Assembly (NCBI GenBank): GCA_007120745.1
Contig: SKNC01000092.1
Span: 1 to 11,522, forward strand
DNA from: Bacillota bacterium
GTDB lineage: Bacteria > Bacillota > Dethiobacteria > SKNC01
Direction of reading: 5' to 3'
DNA: 11,522 nt
The number at the start of each line of letters is the position of its first letter. Positions within the stretch are counted from its first letter, which is position 1. Below the pieces are notes generated by a model, which searched no databases, was not told the origin of the DNA, and worked only from the letters and a program-made list of their open reading frames with translations. This document shows positions 6,984 through 11,522 of this stretch, one piece after another. The translations under genes and the position numbers were made by a program.

Positions 6984-7017
6984 AAGCTTTGGGATAGACC
7001 AAATTTTTGTCTGGAGT

Positions 7018-8292
7018 GTGCTGGTGGTTGTACTGCTCATCATTGCTTCAGGGCGTTTCCGAATAGATCTTGCTGCATCAGGCGGTCTTTTAATCCTGGG
7101 AATGGCCGGTATTGCCCCGGCCGACATCGTCTTCTCGGGCTTTGGGAACCCTGCCCTGGCCACCATCATTGCAGTTTTTCTGGTCAGCCGGGGAATCATT
7201 GACTCCGGGCTGATGCGTGGTCTGGGACAGGCCCTGGCCCGGCGTTTTCTCGGCCTTCGGAGCCAGGTCCTCAGTCTGGCAGCGACAGGAGCACTTCTTT
7301 CTGCCTTTATGAACAACGTGGGGGCGGTGGGACTGCTTCTGCCCACGGCTGTACGTATGGCGGGGCGCTTTGGCTATCGTTCCGGCAGCTTCGGCCTACC
7401 TCTTGCTGTGGCTTCCCTGCTGGGGGGAACGCTTACACTGATTGGCAGTGCACCCAACATCATTGTTGCCTCATACATGTTCTCCTCCACAGGACAGTCT
7501 TTTAAAATGTTTGATTTTACCCCCCATGGACTGGCCATGATAGGCACTGCCCTTTTGTTATGGTACATATGTAAAAGCTGCGGTCTGGACCCCGGTGCAT
7601 CCGGCGGGGATGTTGATAGAAAGACCGAAGCAGCGGCTCAGGACCTTCCTGAAAAGGAAGTTACCCATGACCATGATGAGGAATTCATACCCTTCGCTCC
7701 CCTGGCATCAGGGAAGCGCAGGCTCACATTTGTTGTTATCCTGGCGGCTGTTTTGTTTGTAAGCCTGGAGCTGGCACACCCGGCGCTGGCTTTCGGAGGA
7801 GCGGCATTTCTTCTCATATTATCCGGGGTGATGAGACTTCCGGAGGCATATGAGAGTGTAGACCTTACGATTGTTTTTTTCCTGGGCGCCATGCTGGGTA
7901 TTGGGGAGATTTTAGAATACACGGGATCCCTGGAGCTTTTGTCAGAGTTTTTAGCCCATTCAGCCGCAGGCCTTTCGCCCTTTTGGCTGGTGCTGCTGCT
8001 GGTGTTTGTGTCCTCTGCCCTCTCAAATGCCATTAACAATGCGGCTGCCGCTGTCTTCATGGCTCCGCTGGCTGCTGGTTTAGCAGCGGCAAACAACCTG
8101 GAGACAGGGGCAGCACTGATGGCAGTAGCAGCCGGTTCCAACATGACTCTTCTCATTCCTACTCACCAGGCAGTCCTCATGGTAATGAGCAGGGCCCCTT
8201 TTGCTGTCCCTTCATTTCTGAAGGCTGGCCTGGTTTTAACTTTCTGCTGCGGCCTGGCGGCAGCAGCAGCCATATTTTTCATCTGGCAGTAG
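7018..8292 (+). CDS. SLC13/ArsB-NhaD superfamily anion permease (start uncertain)
   Basis: A polytopic inner-membrane transporter of the ion-transporter superfamily that moves sulfate, dicarboxylates, arsenite or sodium. Two repeats are visible. The first has FGNPALATI (42-50), NNVGAVGLLLPTA (99-111) and GGTLTLIGSAPN (136-147). The second has LSNAINNAAAAVFMAPLA (335-352) and NMTLLIPTHQ (375-384). Between them is a hydrophilic linker (about 190-235) with THDHDEE, instead of the RCK/TrkA-C domains many SLC13 proteins carry; at 424 residues it is short for the family. The listed GTG start lacks a ribosome site and cuts the first helix to about ten residues. The frame is open back to 6985 and encodes GIDQIFVWS before it, which would complete that helix. 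A rare ATA/ATT start or a one-base error near 6990 is likely. Its place directly before a CstB-like gene suggests a sulfur oxyanion as substrate, which is inference. Confidence 0.85.
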   Translation: MLVVVLLIIASGRFRIDLAASGGLLILGMAGIAPADIVFSGFGNPALATIIAVFLVSRGIIDSGLMRGLGQALARRFLGLRSQVLSLAATGALLSAFMNNVGAVGLLLPTAVRMAGRFGYRSGSFGLPLAVASLLGGTLTLIGSAPNIIVASYMFSSTGQSFKMFDFTPHGLAMIGTALLLWYICKSCGLDPGASGGDVDRKTEAAAQDLPEKEVTHDHDEEFIPFAPLASGKRRLTFVVILAAVLFVSLELAHPALAFGGAAFLLILSGVMRLPEAYESVDLTIVFFLGAMLGIGEILEYTGSLELLSEFLAHSAAGLSPFWLVLLLVFVSSALSNAINNAAAAVFMAPLAAGLAAANNLETGAALMAVAAGSNMTLLIPTHQAVLMVMSRAPFAVPSFLKAGLVLTFCCGLAAAAAIFFIWQ

Positions 8293-8323
8293 ATATTCAA
8301 AACAATTAAAGGAGGGATGGTTA

Positions 8324-9706
8324 ATGAAGATTGCACAAATTTATACCCCGGGCATTGCGCAGTGCTCTTATGTTGTGGGCAGCGGTAAAGAATGCGTGGT
8401 GGTAGACCCGGTTCGTACCATCGAACCCTACCTGGAAAATGCCAAAGAATTTGATATGGAAATTACTGCGATACTGGAAACCCATCTTCATGCGGACTTC
8501 ATTTCAGGCCACATGGAACTGGCGGACAAAACCGGTGCAAAAATCTATGCTCCCCGGATTGCTAACTGTACCTTTGCACATCATGCCCTGGAGGATGAAG
8601 AAGAGTTTGCCATTGGACAACTGCGTTTTAAGCTCCTGGAAACTCCCGGACATACCCACGACTGTTCCATCTACCTGGTAACTGACCTGGAGAGGGGCGA
8701 AAACCCGGTACTGGCTTTTACCGGAGATACGCTGCTGGTAGGTGATGTGGGCCGCCCTGATCTTTTCCCCAATCAGGAGGAAGAGCTGGCTGAAAAATTA
8801 TTTCACAGCCTCAATCGCATAAAAGCGCTGGAGGACCATGTGGAGATTTATCCGGCCCACGGTATGGGTTCCTTGTGCGGCCGCGCTCTTTCCGCAAAGC
8901 TGTCCACCACAATAGGGTTTGAGCGCCGCTATAATTACGCCCTGCAGCACACAGAGCTGGAGGCCTTTAAAAAGGACCTGCTGACGGACATGCCCGCTGC
9001 CCCTGACCACTTTGCCCGCTGTTCAGAAATTAACCGGGTCGGACCTGCCCTGCTGAAGGAACTGCAGGTATTCGGTCCCTTGAAGGCAGAGGAGGTGGCG
9101 GGAGCAGTAAAAATGGGCAAAACCGTCATTGATACCCGCCCCTACCACTCCTTCGCCGCGGCCCACATTCCGGGCTCTTACAGTATCAGCCATCACGGGA
9201 ACCTGGCTACCTTTGCCGGTTGGGTTATCCCTCCCGAGTCTGAGTTGATTTTGGTGCTGGAGCGGGAAGGAGACCTGGGAAAAGTGGTAAAAGCCCTTTA
9301 CAATGTGGGCCTGGATCGGATTTCCGGCTACCTGGAGGGAGCCATGGAGAGCTGGGTTAATGGCGGACTGCCGGTGGAAAACATCGAAGTTATTTCTATA
9401 CACCGGCTGCGGGAATGGTTAGAAAAGGATTCTCTCCTGGTTCTGGATAATCGGGCGAAGGAAGAATGGAAAAAGGGGCACGTTGCTGGAACCCTCCTGG
9501 CTCCTGCCCCCGATGTCCGGCATCTTTACAGCCAGTGGGATGTAAACCAACCGGTGGTGGTTTTCTGCAATACCAGCAACCGGTCCATGACAGCGGCCAG
9601 CATATTAAAGCAAAAGGGATTTAAAAAGGTAATCAATGCGGCAGGAGGGTCCACCGCATGGTCTGCTGCCGGCTATCCCATGCAGACAGGGGATGATGAA
9701 GAATGA
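8324..9706 (+). CDS. CstB-like persulfide dioxygenase: metallo-beta-lactamase fold with two rhodanese domains
   Basis: Likely oxidises a low-molecular-weight or protein persulfide and moves sulfane sulfur, giving sulfite or thiosulfate. The N-terminal metallo-beta-lactamase domain (1-240) carries THLHADF (53-59), PGHTHD (108-113), FTGDTLLVGDVGRPDL (132-147) and PAHG (177-180). By analogy with ETHE1 the iron ligands are His54, His110 and Asp135. The first rhodanese domain (about 255-350) has no cysteine where the active loop should be (LILVLEREG, 308-316), so it is a pseudo-domain. The second (about 360-455) has an active loop CNTSNRS with Cys415. This order, MBL, dead rhodanese, live rhodanese, and the 460-residue length match Staphylococcus CstB. 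The start has AAAGGAGGG seven bases upstream, and its stop overlaps the next gene. An older-style label would be MBL-fold rhodanese protein. Confidence 0.92.
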   Translation: MKIAQIYTPGIAQCSYVVGSGKECVVVDPVRTIEPYLENAKEFDMEITAILETHLHADFISGHMELADKTGAKIYAPRIANCTFAHHALEDEEEFAIGQLRFKLLETPGHTHDCSIYLVTDLERGENPVLAFTGDTLLVGDVGRPDLFPNQEEELAEKLFHSLNRIKALEDHVEIYPAHGMGSLCGRALSAKLSTTIGFERRYNYALQHTELEAFKKDLLTDMPAAPDHFARCSEINRVGPALLKELQVFGPLKAEEVAGAVKMGKTVIDTRPYHSFAAAHIPGSYSISHHGNLATFAGWVIPPESELILVLEREGDLGKVVKALYNVGLDRISGYLEGAMESWVNGGLPVENIEVISIHRLREWLEKDSLLVLDNRAKEEWKKGHVAGTLLAPAPDVRHLYSQWDVNQPVVVFCNTSNRSMTAASILKQKGFKKVINAAGGSTAWSAAGYPMQTGDDEE

Positions 9707-10236
9707 TGACATCCCTGGCTAACTATATTTTCGTTGAACCCTGGCCTTTCTGGGCGGGAGGGCTGGTCATCGGGCTGCTGGTGCCCCTGCTGTACAATTT
9801 TTATAACACTGCCCTGGGGGTTTCCACCGGCTACGGCAACCTGGCTAAAATAATTATACCCGGCAGCCGGAGTCTTAATTGGATTAAGTCCCAGTTTACC
9901 GAGACCTGGAGCTGGAGAGTCTATTTTATTGCCGGCATCATCCTGGGTGGGTTCATATCTGCCAGGCTGGGGGGCAGGCCTCTCATCATCCCTGAAATGG
10001 GGCAGTTTACCATAATCGCGGGTTGGCCTGCGCTGCTTAACGCAATTTACTTTTTTGTTGGGGGAATGCTGCTGGGCCTGGGGGCCCGTATTGCCGGTGG
10101 CTGCACTTCCGGCCACAGCATCCACGGCATCGCCAATCTTCACATGTCCAGTATAATTGTTACGGTGCTTTTTCTGGCGGGGGGAGCCGCAGCGGCAAAC
10201 ATTGTTCGGGTACTTTTCATGGGAGGTGGATTCTAA
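9703..10236 (+). CDS. YeeE/YedE family protein, first half-transporter (putative thiosulfate/sulfur import)
   Basis: A 177-residue membrane protein of the YeeE/YedE (DUF395) family, whose characterised member TsuA imports thiosulfate. Hydrophobic segments lie at about 12-37, 70-90, 103-128 and 145-173. The family signature GARIAGGCTSGHSIHG (127-142) contains the only cysteine, Cys134, expected to contact the sulfur substrate. The other repeat of the domain has GVSTGYGN (39-46), without cysteine. Single-chain YeeE proteins are about twice this length, and the next gene supplies the second half, so the two probably form one transporter. The start ATG at 9703 overlaps the CstB-like stop (ATGA), a sign of translational coupling; ATG 9706 is equally possible and would remove one residue. 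Coupling to a persulfide dioxygenase supports a sulfur role. Confidence 0.88.
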   Translation: MMTSLANYIFVEPWPFWAGGLVIGLLVPLLYNFYNTALGVSTGYGNLAKIIIPGSRSLNWIKSQFTETWSWRVYFIAGIILGGFISARLGGRPLIIPEMGQFTIIAGWPALLNAIYFFVGGMLLGLGARIAGGCTSGHSIHGIANLHMSSIIVTVLFLAGGAAAANIVRVLFMGGGF

Positions 10237-10652
10237 TGAACCAAAAAATGGGCATATTTGGTTTTGGCCTTCTTTTTGGTTTCGCTTTAAGCCGGGTAGG
10301 TGCGTCCGAGTTTGATCTCATCTTTAACATGTTTACCGGCACCAACTTCAAGCTGGCGTGGGTAATGTTGACAGCAATCCTGGTGGGATATCTGGGCATG
10401 AGACTGCTGCAGTCTAAAGGGATGATCACCCACAGTGGGCAGCCTGTTAAAATCAGTCACAAAAAGCTGGGCCGCTTCAGCCTTTTGGGGGCAGTGATTT
10501 TCGGCATCGGCTGGGGCATGGCAGGAGCCTGTCCCGGAACAGTCCTGGCCCAGCTGGGAGAGGGTAAGATATATGCCCTGTTTACCTTTTCCGGCATGAT
10601 TTTTGGCACTTATATTTATGCCAAACTCAAGGAAAACACGCCGGAACTTTAA
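10236..10652 (+). CDS. YeeE/YedE (DUF6691-like) second half-transporter
   Basis: A 138-residue membrane protein, the partner of the preceding half-transporter. It starts with the family FGFGLLFGFALSRVG stretch (8-22). Further helices lie around 38-58 and 80-98, and the signature GWGMAGACPGT (92-102) carries Cys99, its only cysteine. The last helix is at about 112-129. ATG overlaps the upstream stop by one base (TAATG), and GGGAGGTGG lies six bases before the start, so the pair is made together. The two proteins contribute one conserved cysteine each, fewer than the three functional cysteines described for single-chain TsuA. Selenium or other sulfur compounds remain possible substrates for this family. 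Confidence 0.87.
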   Translation: MNQKMGIFGFGLLFGFALSRVGASEFDLIFNMFTGTNFKLAWVMLTAILVGYLGMRLLQSKGMITHSGQPVKISHKKLGRFSLLGAVIFGIGWGMAGACPGTVLAQLGEGKIYALFTFSGMIFGTYIYAKLKENTPEL

Positions 10653-10679
10653 ATAAGTTCACAAGCTGAAGGAGAAAAA

Positions 10680-11369
10680 ATGGTATCTAAAACGGTTTAC
10701 CTTTTGCTGATGTGTATAATACTCTTGTTTGCTGCAGGCTGCGTGGATGTAGATATTGAACTTACCATTCACAAAGACGGCAGCGGTGAAATCATGTACC
10801 GCATTGCCATGGACCCTTTACTGCACAGGTTTTTAACCGAAAGTGATTCCGACCCTCTGGAGGAGTTCATAAAAGAGGCGGAGGTGGAGGGTTTTTTGGT
10901 GACGGTTTTTCGTGGAGAAAAAACAGGCATTGAGGCCCGAAAAGTCGTGGAAAACATGGGTGAAGGCAGCGGCTTATATCTTTTAAACGATGAATTTGAT
11001 ATGGACCAACTGATTGTTAACAAAGGATTGTTTAAAAACCAGATTATTTTTGATACGGAGTTAGACTTGACAGTCCTGGAAAGGGAATTTGCCGGTGATT
11101 TTGAACAGCTGCTGGGAGAAAGAATGCTTAGCAACATGCGGTTTGATTTTACACTGAACCTGCCTATAAGGCCGGCGAAGCATAATGCATCCACAACAGA
11201 AAATGATGGAAGAACATTAATATGGAATTTAACCCCCGGAGATAAAAACCCTATATACATGGAAATAGAGGTACTAAACATACAGAATATATTGATCCTG
11301 GCAGGGGCTTTCATTTTGTCAGTAATTGTAATTGCCGTTGTTTTGAAAGCAAGGAAACATGAAGAATAA
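10680..11369 (+). CDS. LppM/DUF3153-like lipoprotein with C-terminal membrane anchor
   Basis: A 229-residue exported protein of unknown function. Residues 1-20 form a lipoprotein signal with a lipobox ending FAAGC, so Cys21 is the probable lipidated residue. The sequence right after it (CVDVDIELTIHKDGSGEIMY) is the pattern of LppM/DUF3153-type domains: a beta strand with a Lys-Asp-Gly-Ser-Gly turn. The middle (about 45-190) is mixed alpha/beta and acidic. A hydrophobic helix (about 204-222) followed by KARKHEE would anchor the C-terminus. The outward domain would therefore be tethered to the membrane at both ends. The start has AAGGAG five bases upstream. It follows the YeeE/YedE pair after 27 bases with no terminator between, so it is probably in the same transcript. 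A link to sulfur transport rests only on position. Confidence 0.75.
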   Translation: MVSKTVYLLLMCIILLFAAGCVDVDIELTIHKDGSGEIMYRIAMDPLLHRFLTESDSDPLEEFIKEAEVEGFLVTVFRGEKTGIEARKVVENMGEGSGLYLLNDEFDMDQLIVNKGLFKNQIIFDTELDLTVLEREFAGDFEQLLGERMLSNMRFDFTLNLPIRPAKHNASTTENDGRTLIWNLTPGDKNPIYMEIEVLNIQNILILAGAFILSVIVIAVVLKARKHEE

Positions 11370-11407
11370 GGCATCAGTTATTATTGTAAGATTGTATATT
11401 ATAGACT

Positions 11408-11447
11408 GTTCCCGGCGAGGCGTGGAACTAGATTATGAGGGGGAACC
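11408..11447 (+). promoter_or_regulatory. Foldable leader that can mask a ribosome binding site
   Basis: GTTCC (11408-11412) can pair with GGAAC (11424-11428) to form a small hairpin. Alternatively GTTCCC (11408-11413) can pair with GGGAAC (11441-11446), covering the G-rich ribosome site of the short ORF at 11448. The two pairings exclude each other. No known riboswitch was recognised. Confidence 0.3.
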
Positions 11448-11489
11448 ATGATTATTAAATATCCTGAAAAAAGAAACATTGAAAAATGA
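11448..11489 (+). CDS. Possible 13-residue leader peptide or small ORF
   Basis: ATG preceded by GAGGGGGAACC opens a 13-codon frame (MIIKYPEKRNIEK) that ends in TGA 23 bases before the next ATG. The ribosome site is good, but a frame this short cannot be told from chance. It contains no run of one amino acid such as classical attenuator peptides have. It could couple translation to the gene that begins at 11513 or be a small protein in its own right. Confidence 0.3.
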   Translation: MIIKYPEKRNIEK

Positions 11490-11512
11490 GTTTTAAAAGG
11501 AGGCAGAAAAAG

Positions 11513-11522
11513 ATGGAGGCAT
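11513..11522 (+). CDS. Start of a further gene, cut by the window edge
   Basis: ATG GAG GCA, preceded by AAAAGGAGG with a nine-base spacing from GG to ATG. Only three codons are visible, so the product cannot be named. It lies on the same strand as the operon, 143 bases after the lipoprotein gene. No terminator is visible in between, so it may belong to the same transcript or have its own leader. Confidence 0.5.

Noticed and set aside
6879..7202. 107-residue plus-strand ORF spanning the hydrolase end and the permease start
   Set aside because: It overlaps both clear genes in another frame, and its Cys/His-rich sequence is the shifted reading of the permease's first helices.
10769..11374. 201-residue minus-strand ORF opposite the lipoprotein gene
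   Set aside because: The plus-strand frame has a signal peptide, lipobox, domain pattern and ribosome site; the antisense frame is low-complexity and Ser-rich with none of these.
1..11522. CRISPR array, tRNA, rRNA, insertion sequence or phage genes
   Set aside because: No regularly spaced repeats, cloverleaf-like sequence, transposase or integrase motifs were seen on either strand.

Overview
The window looks like chromosomal DNA of a low-to-mid G+C Gram-positive bacterium, most likely an anaerobic Clostridia/Peptococcaceae-type Firmicute. The reasons are the strong AAGGAG/GGAGG ribosome sites with 5-9 base spacing, AT-rich intergenic DNA, the use of GTG/TTG-type starts, and the gene content: a soluble multi-PAS hybrid kinase, a DhnA-type aldolase and a CstB-like sulfur enzyme. 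The taxonomic call is inference. There are no rRNA genes, tRNA genes, CRISPR arrays, insertion sequences or phage genes.

Layout. (1) Bases 2-1090 hold the C-terminal part of a glutamine-dependent asparagine synthetase cut by the window edge. (2) A soluble PAS-PAS-PAS-HisKA-HATPase-REC hybrid kinase (1087-3468, minus) converges on it, and the two stop codons overlap. (3) The gap 3469-3778 contains a palindrome upstream of the kinase. On the plus strand it also holds an RNA-like element with two mutually exclusive stems, the second ending in a T-rich tail. (4) A small DUF2062 membrane protein (3779-4291, minus) is divergent from (5) a class I fructose-bisphosphate aldolase (4588-5655, plus), which is closed by a clear intrinsic terminator. 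(6) An extended -10 promoter near 5845-5874 starts a same-strand run that reaches at least the lipoprotein: alpha/beta hydrolase, SLC13/ArsB-like permease, CstB-like metallo-beta-lactamase/double-rhodanese protein, two half-size YeeE/YedE proteins, and a lipoprotein with a C-terminal membrane anchor. (7) The last 150 bases hold a possible leader ORF, a foldable leader, and the start of another gene.

How the genes may work together. The core of the rightward cluster is sulfur handling. A CstB-like protein (persulfide dioxygenase plus rhodanese) is translationally coupled to a split YeeE/YedE transporter, the family that includes thiosulfate importers. The anion permease upstream could move a sulfur oxyanion. 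The alpha/beta hydrolase and the lipoprotein have no obvious place in this scheme, and no regulator, TusA or sulfide:quinone oxidoreductase is encoded in the visible part. Two points stand out: the permease has no well-placed conventional start codon, and two places in the window (3699-3802 and 11408-11447) show competing RNA pairings that could be regulatory.
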